The notes below the pieces were generated by a model. The model saw only the letters and a program-made list of their open reading frames with translations. It did not search any database and was not told the origin of the DNA. Position numbers and translations under genes: made by a program. Positions 8,922 through 16,908 of a stretch of 36,612 bases of DNA are shown here, piece after piece (position 1 is the first letter of the stretch; the number at the start of each line of letters is the position of its first letter). Source of the stretch: an uncultured Planctomycetaceae bacterium (GTDB lineage: Bacteria; Planctomycetota; Planctomycetia; Planctomycetales; Planctomycetaceae); the NCBI GenBank assembly GCA_913031625.1, contig CAJWGB010000027.1, positions 1 through 36,612 on the forward strand. Direction: 5' to 3'.

Positions 8922-9400
8922 CACGCTTCCTCCCCTGCTGCTTCTTCGCCTGGGGCTGAACCGAGGTCGCCGTCTTTCATCCTGTAAAAGCAGAACCAAA
9001 TCGTCACTGCATCAGCAACCAACCACGGAAATACGATTCCCCACGCCACCCAGCCTGGAATTCCAAGGACGGTCGGGAATGTAGCCGGATCAACAGGTCC
9101 CGGATATCCGTTACTCAGGCAGACAACCATCGTCCAAACGAAGCAGCAAACCCACATCAACAGTATGACGCGTGCTTCCCGAAAGCTGTCTGTGAACAGT
9201 GTATCGGGCTCGAGAGTCGGGTCCTGTTCGGGCGGAATCGTCTGCTCTGGGAGCACTGGATCCGCTGCCGAGACATCGACAGCGTCCGACGGTTGATCGG
9301 ACGCCGGCGGGCTTTCAAACGGTTTGGTCACAGTCCGGGCCTGGAAGGATGCTGGAGGAGGGAGAGCACCCACGTGTGTGGATACAGGTCCCGATTCCAC
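8921..9400 (-). CDS. YhdT-like (DUF997) small membrane protein with Pro-rich N-terminal extension
   Basis: 159 residues if translation starts at GTG 9400; the start is uncertain because the frame has no ATG before the membrane part and the upstream Shine-Dalgarno is weak. Residues 1-70 are Pro/Ser/Thr/Glu-rich and look disordered. The rest has two hydrophobic segments ('ILLMWVCCFVWTMVVCLSNG' and 'VAWGIVFPWLVADAVTIWFC') followed by 'RMKDGDLG', the pattern of DUF997/YhdT. In E. coli yhdT overlaps panF; here the stop overlaps the symporter start as TGATG, so the two are translationally coupled. It probably assists or stabilises the symporter, which is inference from conserved pairing. Confidence 0.75.
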   Translation of the reverse strand: MESGPVSTHVGALPPPASFQARTVTKPFESPPASDQPSDAVDVSAADPVLPEQTIPPEQDPTLEPDTLFTDSFREARVILLMWVCCFVWTMVVCLSNGYPGPVDPATFPTVLGIPGWVAWGIVFPWLVADAVTIWFCFYRMKDGDLGSAPGEEAAGEEA

Positions 9401-9582
9401 ACTTTTCCCATGAGCCTGTCAACCAGGCCGGACTTTTGCAGGTCGCGGGCGAATCTCAGATCCAGGTGGTACTGAAATCTGCGGCATGAAATACGGCGTC
9501 GCACCAGCACACCAGACCCCGGTCAGGCACACTGCGAGAATGAGACGGGGAACTGTACATCATGCAACACAATGAATGCAGC

Positions 9583-9623
9583 TGGCCCGGGTGAGACATG
9601 ATGTCGCTGTCTCACACGGGCCA
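9583..9623 (-). terminator. Long hairpin downstream of second PQQ-like gene
   Basis: Arms tggcccgggtgagac (9583-9597) and gtctcacacgggcca (9609-9623) pair over 14 of 15 positions around an 11-nt loop. It begins 37 bp past the stop of the minus-strand propeller gene, as expected for a terminator, but only a few Ts follow on that strand. Termination is therefore probable rather than certain. Confidence 0.5.
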
Positions 9624-9659
9624 AAGCGGTATCAGATTTATGAGACCGATGTGCGCTGC

Positions 9660-10889
9660 TTACTTCCAGCTCCAGACCGACACCCCGTTTAGCTCTCGCA
9701 CAACGATGTCCCCGTCGGCGACAGCCAGATGAGCCCAGGTTTCTGCTTCGCTCACCTTACGGCTCGACACTTCTTTGTATTCATCGGGACCTGCGTTGAT
9801 CAGTCGCAATATACCTCGCTGGTCCAGAGTCAACATGGTGGTCCCGTTAACAACCGTGCTCCAGTACTTCCCGAACGGCCGAGTCGTCCATGCCACGCTG
9901 CCATCGCCCGGATTAACACAGTGAAACCTCTGATTACGCAGATGCATGTAGACATGCTCGCCAATCAAAACAGGAGACGACATGTATCCCTGAGCTTTCG
10001 TGTTCCACTTCTGACTCACGCTGAATCCGCTGTCTGAGCGTCGAACGTCGAACAGAAAGCTGCCTCCGCCGTAGGTACTGGTGAATACAGTGTCTCCAAT
10101 CACCAATGGCGTCAGAATGTTCATCCCTCGAAAAGCTTCTACTTTGGTCGACCACAGTGCCTTGCCAGTCTCCGGGGCAACTGCGAACAGAGATGAACGG
10201 CTTTGGACGACAAGCTGTTTCACGCCACCAATTGTTGCGATAACAGGAGAGGAAAAGGCGCTCTCGCTCATGGAGCCAAACAGTCCGCCACCTTCTTTTC
10301 CTGTTCTCCAGACGACTTTCCCTGTTGCCTTATCCAGCTTGAAGAAAGCACCAGCCGCCTGAAAGTAGATAAATTCCCCATCGATCAGTGGGGAGCAGAC
10401 ACACCCGAAGCTGGGCAATGACGATTTGAACTCCGCCGGAAAATCAAGTCGCCAAACTTCTTCACCAGTCTCCAGTTCGAGGCAGACCAGCACATCTCGA
10501 ATTCCGGCCACATAGAGGTATTTGCCGTCTGTCGCAGGAGTGGACCTGATCCAGCTACCGTTCTCACGAGCGAAGAAAGGAACAGACATGGCTCCCGGCC
10601 ACTCCTTCTTCCACAGTTCCTTGCCCGTCGCACGGTCAAGAACCCGAACCACTTCGTGCGACTTATCCCGAGTCTCGGTTACGACAATTCGGTCTCCGGA
10701 GATCAGTGCGCCTGAGTAGCTGGGGCCCAGCCCAACGCGCCATTTGCGGGTCAGACGCTGCTCATCCAGCGATTCCGGCCATGCGGTTGCTCCGTTGAGG
10801 CGACAGTCGCGAGATGGTCCGCGCCATTGGGGCCAGTCAGCTGCCAATGAGACACACGCAAGAAGGGTCCAGATCAGAATTGATCGCAC
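9660..10889 (-). CDS. Secreted PQQ-like beta-propeller repeat protein (second copy type)
   Basis: 409 residues from GTG 10889; GGAGG five nt upstream makes this start convincing. Residues 1-16 form a signal peptide (MRSILIWTLLACVSLA), followed by D-W-P-Q-W-R-G-P, the planctomycete propeller opening. Blades carry motifs such as 'GKELWKKEW', 'GEEVWRLDF', 'GKVVWRTGKE' and 'GSVAWTTRPF'. It is similar in kind to the 5670-6911 product but clearly diverged, so not a recent duplicate. It probably acts outside the cytoplasm as a binding or assembly protein; ligand unknown. It is transcribed divergently from the POTRA gene, with a 170-bp shared upstream region. A hairpin follows its stop. Confidence 0.9.
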   Translation of the reverse strand: MRSILIWTLLACVSLAADWPQWRGPSRDCRLNGATAWPESLDEQRLTRKWRVGLGPSYSGALISGDRIVVTETRDKSHEVVRVLDRATGKELWKKEWPGAMSVPFFARENGSWIRSTPATDGKYLYVAGIRDVLVCLELETGEEVWRLDFPAEFKSSLPSFGCVCSPLIDGEFIYFQAAGAFFKLDKATGKVVWRTGKEGGGLFGSMSESAFSSPVIATIGGVKQLVVQSRSSLFAVAPETGKALWSTKVEAFRGMNILTPLVIGDTVFTSTYGGGSFLFDVRRSDSGFSVSQKWNTKAQGYMSSPVLIGEHVYMHLRNQRFHCVNPGDGSVAWTTRPFGKYWSTVVNGTTMLTLDQRGILRLINAGPDEYKEVSSRKVSEAETWAHLAVADGDIVVRELNGVSVWSWK

Positions 10890-11062
10890 GATAGCCTCCG
10901 GAATTTTGACGAATCTATTCTCCGATCGGGTTCTAGACCTCTCGTTTCATCCGGCCACCAGAATTTCTGACAGGCCTAAACACGACCGAACATTCACCTT
11001 TTCGCCTGCGACCGGGTTGAACTACATTCTTTGGGCATTTACCTGAGAACATGGAGGTTCAA
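10890..11062. promoter_or_regulatory. Divergent upstream region
   Basis: This 173-bp gap separates the divergent propeller and POTRA genes, so it must hold both promoters unless either is expressed from elsewhere. A TTGAAC is visible about 45 bp before the POTRA start on the plus strand, but the matching -10 element is poor. No clear operator palindrome was seen. Confidence 0.4.
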
Positions 11063-13651
11063 ATGGTTCATGGAAGACAAATCTGCACGGTCCTGACCCT
11101 CGCATTTTTTACGTCCACCGGATCGTTGGCTGACGATCAGGCGTTTGACGAATGGGACCAACGGGATGTCTGGCAGCTGGAGTTTACCGGCAATGAAACG
11201 TTCGAGGCCGGAGACATTCGGAATGCCGTCGCTCTTGACGGCCAGGTGCAGGCCAACGTGAACCCGGCGATCTCACCTGAGAAGTTCCACGCAGCGCTCG
11301 TTCAACGCATCGCGGACGGATATCAGTCAAAAGGTTTTGACGACGTTCAGGTCGAAGTCAGCGGAGAAGGGGTTTCGAAACCTGTCACGGTTCGGATTGC
11401 GGAAGGCCCGCGCTATCGCTGTGGCGATGTGCGGATTACCGGTTGGACGGGACCTGATGCAGATGCACTGCTGCGACGAATTCGACTGAAGGAGAAAAAG
11501 GACAACGAATCAAATTCACAGGAGAAAGAGGACACCGCTGATGAAAGCGTCAGGTGGAAGGTCGGGAAACCCGCCTCATTCGCAGCCACTCATATCAGTG
11601 CGCTCGAGAAAAGAGCTCACGCGATCATGGGCGAAATGGGCTTTCACTTTGCAAAACTTTCGGTCGAGGCAGAAAAGAACAAACAAACTTCCACGGCAGA
11701 ACTGGTGATCACTGTGCATGAGCCCGGCCCCCGTCAGAAGATCAGTGAACTTCAATTTGAGGGACTCACGCGTCACACCCCAGCCGATCTTTTTGAAGTG
11801 CTGGACCTGCCGGACGAACTGACAGCCACCCGGGCTCTGCATCAACAGATCCGGAACCGCCTGATCGCAACGGGACGTTTTGTTTATGTGCGGACGTCTC
11901 TTGAGCCCCCCTTCGGACCGAACCACGTACTGCCACTGGTCGTTCATGTGCGTGAGTTTGAAGATGTTCCCCGGCTGGGTGAGCCACTGAACCCGACCCA
12001 ACAGGCGATGGTAAATCTCGCACGCTACATTCGACGACTTCCAGAGACTGGCGAAGACCTGACATTTCACCTTGCTGGCGCGGGGCTCACAAATCAGATC
12101 AGCGACGCAGCCAAGGCAGTCACAGGCCCGAAGAACGAATGGCCGGCGGCCCTGCGACCGGATGCAGTTGATTTCCGACTGACCCTGTCAGGATCCGGGG
12201 GGGGGATGTTGCGTGCTGTGGTAGCTCGCAGGGACGGACTGAAACTCATTGACGCCACCGTTCCATTTGTGGCCGGACACCTGGGCGCAGTCAATCATGG
12301 CAATCGTACGCGATGGGTGTGCGAGAACTTTCCTTTCGGAGGAATCATCACGTTAAGCATTGCGGGACACGAACCGGACCCGGAAGGTCATCAGTTCACA
12401 CTGAATTTTGCTGCCGGCGTGAGTTCATCAGCGGACGAACCACTCAAGACTCTGATCCAGGCAAACCCGGCCGCCCTGATCAATGCATACTCCAAAGTGA
12501 ACGACCTGGAAACAACTGCCACACAAAACACCACGGTCGTCCGCTGGGCGCAGGGGCACATGGAGATCGATAACAACTCCGGAGCACTGACCTCCATGAG
12601 AATGGAGTCAAATGGAGCCGTATTGACCGGACGATCCGGAGCTGGAATCCTTGACGCCCAGGTTGCAGGGTTGAAGCAGGAAACAGCAAACCGGGACAAC
12701 CTATGGTCAAAAGACCGAGCACTGGCTGGCTTCGTGCAGTTTGCCGCCGGTTCCTGGCAGTCGCTGATGGAGTCCACTGGTGAACCGCTCTCGCCGCTCA
12801 TGGAATTCGCCCTGAAAACTCTGAAGGACCGAACTCTCTTTGATCACATCCAGAATCAGTTTGCCGCTCTCAATGCAGAAGCCAACTTCTCAATTCCCTA
12901 CGAACCACAGAAGAATCAACCCGGAATCACGCAGACATGGGGTCTGCACGCATTAAAGGGACTTGTGCCGACCGGCTCTGCTCCTCACCGCCTCGCCGCG
13001 TCAATGCTGCACGCTCAGGCGTCGGGAGAATCCAATGCACTGTCAACTGTGCTGGCTGACATCACCCGCAACAGTGATCACGGACCGGTGACCTGTGTCC
13101 TCAGTGGAACGTTGCTTCCCACGTATCGCGCACCTCTGGCCCGAATCGGCCTAAGCCGGTTTGACGAACACAGCCTTCCGCCGGTAATCGAAACCATTCT
13201 TCGCGAACCGTGCGTGGTCACCAATCTGGTTGTCCAGGTGATTGACGGCGTGCGGTCCATGAGCGACAGAGAATTTGAACAACTGACCACACTCATCAAT
13301 CATGTCCATGCTGGGGCGAAGCAGGACGAACAGCAGGTGCCTCTGACCGCTCTTCTAATCCCACTGCATGTCACACGGAATTATCCGTCCGACGACGCTC
13401 GGGATATCGCGGTCGCATTTGCTGCCGGGATCTGGAAAGTCTGGGGACGCGAACAGACACGCCAGACACTCCTGAGCTGGCTGCCGCAGGAAGAATTCGC
13501 TCAGATCTTTCGACAGGCGTCGCAATCAACCCCAATCAGAGGGAAGGGAACAAAGGCCACCGAAAAGGTTGAACACAAGCTGAAACCAATCGATCTGCCC
13601 AAGCCAGAAGAGAGCGGATCCTTCTTCAGGAAGCCGACGAAGATCAAGTAG
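11063..13651 (+). CDS. Secreted POTRA-repeat protein, C-terminal part unrecognised
   Basis: 862 residues from ATG 11063, chosen because TGGAGG sits five nt upstream; an in-frame ATG at 11051 lacks a site. Residues 1-23 are a signal peptide (ending SLA). Three POTRA-like units can be read: about 37-112 ('VWQLEFTGNETFEAGDI' with a 'GYQSKGFDDVQVEV' strand), 119-220 ('CGDVRITG', then 'EMGFHFAKLSVEAE') and 226-298 ('ISELQFEGLTRHTPADLF', 'TGRFVYVRTSL'). A charged linker (about 143-165) lies inside the second. The remaining 560 residues match no family I recognise and do not look like a BamA-type barrel; the C-terminus is basic (FFRKPTKIK) instead of ending in an aromatic strand. POTRA domains normally bind unfolded outer-membrane proteins, so an envelope assembly or scaffold role is plausible but inferred. 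Confidence 0.8.
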   Translation: MVHGRQICTVLTLAFFTSTGSLADDQAFDEWDQRDVWQLEFTGNETFEAGDIRNAVALDGQVQANVNPAISPEKFHAALVQRIADGYQSKGFDDVQVEVSGEGVSKPVTVRIAEGPRYRCGDVRITGWTGPDADALLRRIRLKEKKDNESNSQEKEDTADESVRWKVGKPASFAATHISALEKRAHAIMGEMGFHFAKLSVEAEKNKQTSTAELVITVHEPGPRQKISELQFEGLTRHTPADLFEVLDLPDELTATRALHQQIRNRLIATGRFVYVRTSLEPPFGPNHVLPLVVHVREFEDVPRLGEPLNPTQQAMVNLARYIRRLPETGEDLTFHLAGAGLTNQISDAAKAVTGPKNEWPAALRPDAVDFRLTLSGSGGGMLRAVVARRDGLKLIDATVPFVAGHLGAVNHGNRTRWVCENFPFGGIITLSIAGHEPDPEGHQFTLNFAAGVSSSADEPLKTLIQANPAALINAYSKVNDLETTATQNTTVVRWAQGHMEIDNNSGALTSMRMESNGAVLTGRSGAGILDAQVAGLKQETANRDNLWSKDRALAGFVQFAAGSWQSLMESTGEPLSPLMEFALKTLKDRTLFDHIQNQFAALNAEANFSIPYEPQKNQPGITQTWGLHALKGLVPTGSAPHRLAASMLHAQASGESNALSTVLADITRNSDHGPVTCVLSGTLLPTYRAPLARIGLSRFDEHSLPPVIETILREPCVVTNLVVQVIDGVRSMSDREFEQLTTLINHVHAGAKQDEQQVPLTALLIPLHVTRNYPSDDARDIAVAFAAGIWKVWGREQTRQTLLSWLPQEEFAQIFRQASQSTPIRGKGTKATEKVEHKLKPIDLPKPEESGSFFRKPTKIK

Positions 13652-13671
13652 ATCAGATCGAACAAACGAAC

Positions 13672-13701
13672 AAAAAACGCTGCGGGAGTACCGCAGCGTT
13701 T
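13672..13701 (-). terminator. Intrinsic terminator of the SPFH-GYF gene
   Basis: A perfect 11-bp stem aaacgctgcgg (13675-13685) / ccgcagcgttt (13691-13701) with a 5-nt loop. On the minus strand it is followed by six Ts (A-run 13672-13677 on the plus strand), 14 bp past the stop of the minus-strand SPFH gene. On the plus strand it is followed by Gs, so it should work mainly in one direction. Confidence 0.88.
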
Positions 13702-13714
13702 GGGGGATCAGAGC

Positions 13715-14830
13715 TTAAGGAGCAGGTGGCGGTGGTGGAGGAGGCGGAGCTCCAAAGGAGCCACTGAGTTCCGGTACCTGGCCTGCTGCCGCCCAGCCGG
13801 CCATTCCGTTCTGCCAAACCATAGACTCACGAGTCACTTCACCGGAGGCAATGCCGGCACTGATCTGTTGCAGAGTGTATGGGCCCTGAGTCTGACCATT
13901 GACTGCGACGTGCCATGCGGCTGCAGCAGGTGGTGGTGGAGGCGCTCCTCCTCCTCCTGCCGGGGGAACCCCCATTCCAGGTTGCATCATCCGACCGGCC
14001 ATGGCAAAGCCCATTCCGAGTCCCATTCCTTCCGCTGCACCTCCGCCGCCTTCATTCTCCGCCGCCAGCGTCATGGCATTACCCATCTGGTACTGCTGGA
14101 ATTTATTCATATCGCCGATCACGCCCATGCTGGTTCGCGTATCGAGAGCTTTCTCGACCGCTTCCGGCAGTGAGATATTAACGATCATCAACTGCGGCAG
14201 TTCAAGGCCGTATTCGTCGTCGATCTTTTCCTGAACTGCTTCACGCAGCTTCTCACCGAATTCTGTGTACTGACTGGCGAGGTCCAGTGCTGCAACATTA
14301 GAGGTGCCAATAATGTCCGTAAACGTCGAAATGATCATCGACCGCAGCAGCTCAGTGACCTCGTCAGAGTCGACGACCTGATCAGTGCCGACCAGTTCTT
14401 CGAGGAGAATCCTGGGGTTCTCCGCCTTCAGTGCGTAGGTTCCAAAAGCACGAATTCGAATCGGACCAAACTCCGGATCCCGCAGCATGATGGGATTCGG
14501 CGTACCCCATTTCAGATCTGTGATCTGACGGGTGCTGACAAAATAGACTTCCGCCTTGAATGGGCTGTTGAACCCGTACTTCCAGCCGGCAAGTGTGCTG
14601 AGCAGCGGAAGATTGTCTGTCTTCAGTTCATAATGACCAGGCTCGAATACGTCAGCCACCTGACCTCGATGGACAAAGACGGCTGCCTGCCCAGGGCGAA
14701 CGATGAGCTGAGCGCCGTTCTTGATTTCGTTTTGATACCGCGGAAAACGCCAAACCAGCGTGTGGCGAGAATCGTCGACCCATTCGATGATGTCGATCAA
14801 TTCGTTCCGAAGTTTCTGAAACAGTCCCAT
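13715..14830 (-). CDS. SPFH/band-7 domain protein with C-terminal GYF_2 (DUF4339) domain
   Basis: 371 residues from ATG 14830 with AGGAG six nt upstream. Residues 1-250 form an SPFH/band-7 region of the YdjI (virion core protein-like) type: 'IVRPGQAAVFVHRGQVADVF', 'GPIRIRAFGTYALKAENP' and 'EKIDDEYGLELPQLMIVNIS' are recognisable. A Gly/Met/Ala-rich linker (about 255-285) and a poly-Pro/Ala stretch follow. Residues 306-352 are a GYF_2 domain, 'WHVAVNGQTQGPYTLQQI' with 'MVWQNGMAGW'. The tail is eight consecutive prolines then AP. There is no N-terminal membrane helix, so it is probably cytoplasmic and peripheral. SPFH proteins oligomerise into membrane-associated rings; the GYF domain likely recruits proline-rich partners. 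Function inferred only at this level. Confidence 0.9.
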   Translation of the reverse strand: MGLFQKLRNELIDIIEWVDDSRHTLVWRFPRYQNEIKNGAQLIVRPGQAAVFVHRGQVADVFEPGHYELKTDNLPLLSTLAGWKYGFNSPFKAEVYFVSTRQITDLKWGTPNPIMLRDPEFGPIRIRAFGTYALKAENPRILLEELVGTDQVVDSDEVTELLRSMIISTFTDIIGTSNVAALDLASQYTEFGEKLREAVQEKIDDEYGLELPQLMIVNISLPEAVEKALDTRTSMGVIGDMNKFQQYQMGNAMTLAAENEGGGGAAEGMGLGMGFAMAGRMMQPGMGVPPAGGGGAPPPPPAAAAWHVAVNGQTQGPYTLQQISAGIASGEVTRESMVWQNGMAGWAAAGQVPELSGSFGAPPPPPPPPAP

Positions 14831-15136
14831 GAATGACTCCTGAATGTGGAGGAATGCTGATGATCAGGTCGACCGGCATTCTAATCAGCGAAACTGCCGC
14901 GGAAAACCGGCCATGGCCAAAGCCGTGCAACGTTGCACAAAGCAGTTCGGATCACTGCGTTTTGGCCACAAAACAGCAGCATTCAGGGGCCTTCAGCCTG
15001 ACGAATCCATCGGTCTACTCACTTTTCGCCACGTCATATCGGACAGATCAGCGAGAGAACAGATTTCCAGGTGGATCTGTGTCTTCCGGCGTGGCTCGGC
15101 AGGAGTCTGCCCCATGCGGCGCTTGATTACCAGTCC
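14831..15136. promoter_or_regulatory. Upstream region of SPFH-GYF gene with two palindromes
   Basis: No gene is supported in these 306 bp. Two perfect palindromes sit side by side: ggccatggcc (14909-14918) and gtgcaacgttgcac (14925-14938), 80-108 bp upstream of the minus-strand SPFH start. On the minus strand a TAGAAT that could serve as a -10 lies between them and the start codon; its -35 is poor. The second palindrome, with its central CG flanked by AA/TT, resembles a LacI-family operator. Confidence 0.45.
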
Positions 15137-16474
15137 CTAATTGGGAACCGTGATCCCATGACGACGAATCTTGTTATAGATCGTCTTTTCGCTCACGCCT
15201 AACTGGCGAGCAGTCAAGGCCTTGTTGCCCTCGCATCGGCGAAGAGCCAATTCGATGGCTTCTTTTTCCAGCTCTTTGAGCGTTCGAATGCCACGACCGG
15301 GATCCGGAGTTGCCCCGGCTTCCTGAACGGGAATGTGAGAGATTCGGATCTCATCGGCCGTCAGCAAGTCGCCATTCAGGAAAGCAACCGCGCGTTCCAG
15401 CACGTTTTCGAGTTCCCTCAGATTACCCGGCCATGAATGCTGTCCCAGTGCGTCGATGAGGCTGGAGTCAAATACCGGGCAGTCACGTTCGAACCGCTCG
15501 CAGATCCGTTTCAGCATGCCGCTCACCAGATCCGGAAGTTCATAAATCCGCGACCGCAATGGCGGCATGACAATCTGCAGTACATTGAGTCTGTAGAACA
15601 GGTCCTCTCGAAAATCTCCGTTCCGGCACATATCAGAGAGGTTACGGTGTGTGGCGGCAATGATCCTGACATCGCATTGATAAATCTTGTTGCTACCGAC
15701 TCGCTGTGCCTGCTTGTCCTGTAGAAACGTCAGCAGCTTCGGCTGAAGACGAATGGAGAGGTCTCCGATTTCATCAAGGAAAAGAGTTCCGCCATCTGCA
15801 ACCTCCACCTTACCTTCGCGATCACGGTCCGCACCTGTGAATGCGCCTTTGGCGTGACCGAAGAGTTCGGATTCCGCCAGTTCTGACGGCAGCGAAGCAC
15901 AATTCAGTGGAACAAGTCGAGCCTGATTGCGTTCGCTGTGTTCATGAATCCACTTTGCAGCGAGACTCTTACCCGTACCACTTTCTCCAAGAATCAGAAC
16001 AGGCGATTTTAATTCAGCGGCCCGCTGCAGGTCAGCCTGAATGCCGCCGAGGACGAATTCTGATCCCTGAGTGGAACACGCCTGTGAGTCTTCCCGAGGC
16101 GCCCGAACCTTCAGCGCAGCCTTGCGAGTCACCGAGACAACAACATCTGCATCTACAGGCTTCTGAAGATAATCGACCGCTCCCAGCTGAATGGACGACA
16201 CGATGTCAATCACCTGCTCCGACCCGGAGATCATCACAACCTGAGTTGCTGGAAACTGACGCCGCATCATCCTGAGACACTGGTGCCCCTGCGTTTGGGG
16301 AAGGCACAGGTCCAGCAGCATGACATCAACGTCCCCCGTCATTCTGTCCAGAGCCGACTCCGCGTCCGGGAAGTCAGTGACGATCATCCCAGCGTTTCGC
16401 AGGCATTCGGCAATCGTGGTTCGTACGACAGGATCGTCGTCCACAACGAAAACTGAGATCTCTTTTCCGGCCAT
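15137..16474 (-). CDS. Sigma-54-dependent response regulator, NtrC family
   Basis: 445 residues from ATG 16474 (GGGGA upstream). An N-terminal receiver domain (about 6-118) has the acidic pair D12/D13, phosphoacceptor D55 in 'VMLLDLCLP', S83 and K105. The AAA+ module (about 138-375) has Walker A GESGTGKS (163-170), an intact GAFTGA loop (210-215) that contacts sigma-54, Walker B LFLDEIGD (231-238) and the '[12 protein letters not shown]' arginine-finger region. The C-terminal Fis-type helix-turn-helix (about 405-442) ends '[20 protein letters not shown]'. All catalytic parts are present, so it should be a working activator of sigma-54 promoters. No histidine kinase is adjacent and its targets are not evident; no sigma-54 promoter was seen nearby. 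Confidence 0.95.
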   Translation of the reverse strand: MAGKEISVFVVDDDPVVRTTIAECLRNAGMIVTDFPDAESALDRMTGDVDVMLLDLCLPQTQGHQCLRMMRRQFPATQVVMISGSEQVIDIVSSIQLGAVDYLQKPVDADVVVSVTRKAALKVRAPREDSQACSTQGSEFVLGGIQADLQRAAELKSPVLILGESGTGKSLAAKWIHEHSERNQARLVPLNCASLPSELAESELFGHAKGAFTGADRDREGKVEVADGGTLFLDEIGDLSIRLQPKLLTFLQDKQAQRVGSNKIYQCDVRIIAATHRNLSDMCRNGDFREDLFYRLNVLQIVMPPLRSRIYELPDLVSGMLKRICERFERDCPVFDSSLIDALGQHSWPGNLRELENVLERAVAFLNGDLLTADEIRISHIPVQEAGATPDPGRGIRTLKELEKEAIELALRRCEGNKALTARQLGVSEKTIYNKIRRHGITVPN

Positions 16475-16908
16475 AAATGTCCCCTGAGTCCAGTGTTGCC
16501 CACGACGTCCTCAGGCATGATTTGCATGCTCGAATTTAGGGAATTTCCGAGCAGCCACGATACGATTGCATGCATCCTGCAGCCGAACCACGCCGCGAAA
16601 CCACGAAACCGGGGGAAACTACCTATCCGCTGGCGGCTCAGTTCGAGACATCTGAATCGGACCAGCCGGCAGAAAGTCGCATCCATCTCCCCGCTGGTCC
16701 ATGTGCAATTGCCGTAAAGGTCGAAAGAACTGTCAGGTGAGACACTGATCATCTGCTACTGGGCCTGACCCGGATCAGGATATTTCGTTCTTCAGAAAAA
16801 GAGAAAAGCGAACGCACAACTACTCAACACAGCGGGCACCTCCTGTCAGAATGCTCCCCCTGGGGGGCTTGATGCCTTCTCTTTGTCATTCTGCATCATG
16901 GGTATCCA
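16475..16908. promoter_or_regulatory. Divergent intergenic region, response regulator / peptidase
   Basis: This 434-bp gap separates divergent genes. No convincing coding sequence is present. It holds a small inverted repeat cctga-N6-tcagg near 16765 and a cccccTggggg palindrome near 16857, close to the peptidase start. No strong -35/-10 pair and no sigma-54 (GG-N10-GC) promoter could be assigned. Confidence 0.45.

Noticed and set aside
5670-10889. The two PQQ-like propellers as a recent tandem duplication
   Set aside because: Apart from the shared D-W-x-x-[FW]-R-G opening and blade motifs they differ strongly in sequence, so they are at most distant paralogues.
13899-14234. Pro/Ser-rich plus-strand frames opposite the SPFH gene
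   Set aside because: They arise from the Gly/Pro-rich linker read on the other strand; the SPFH-GYF frame explains the region fully.
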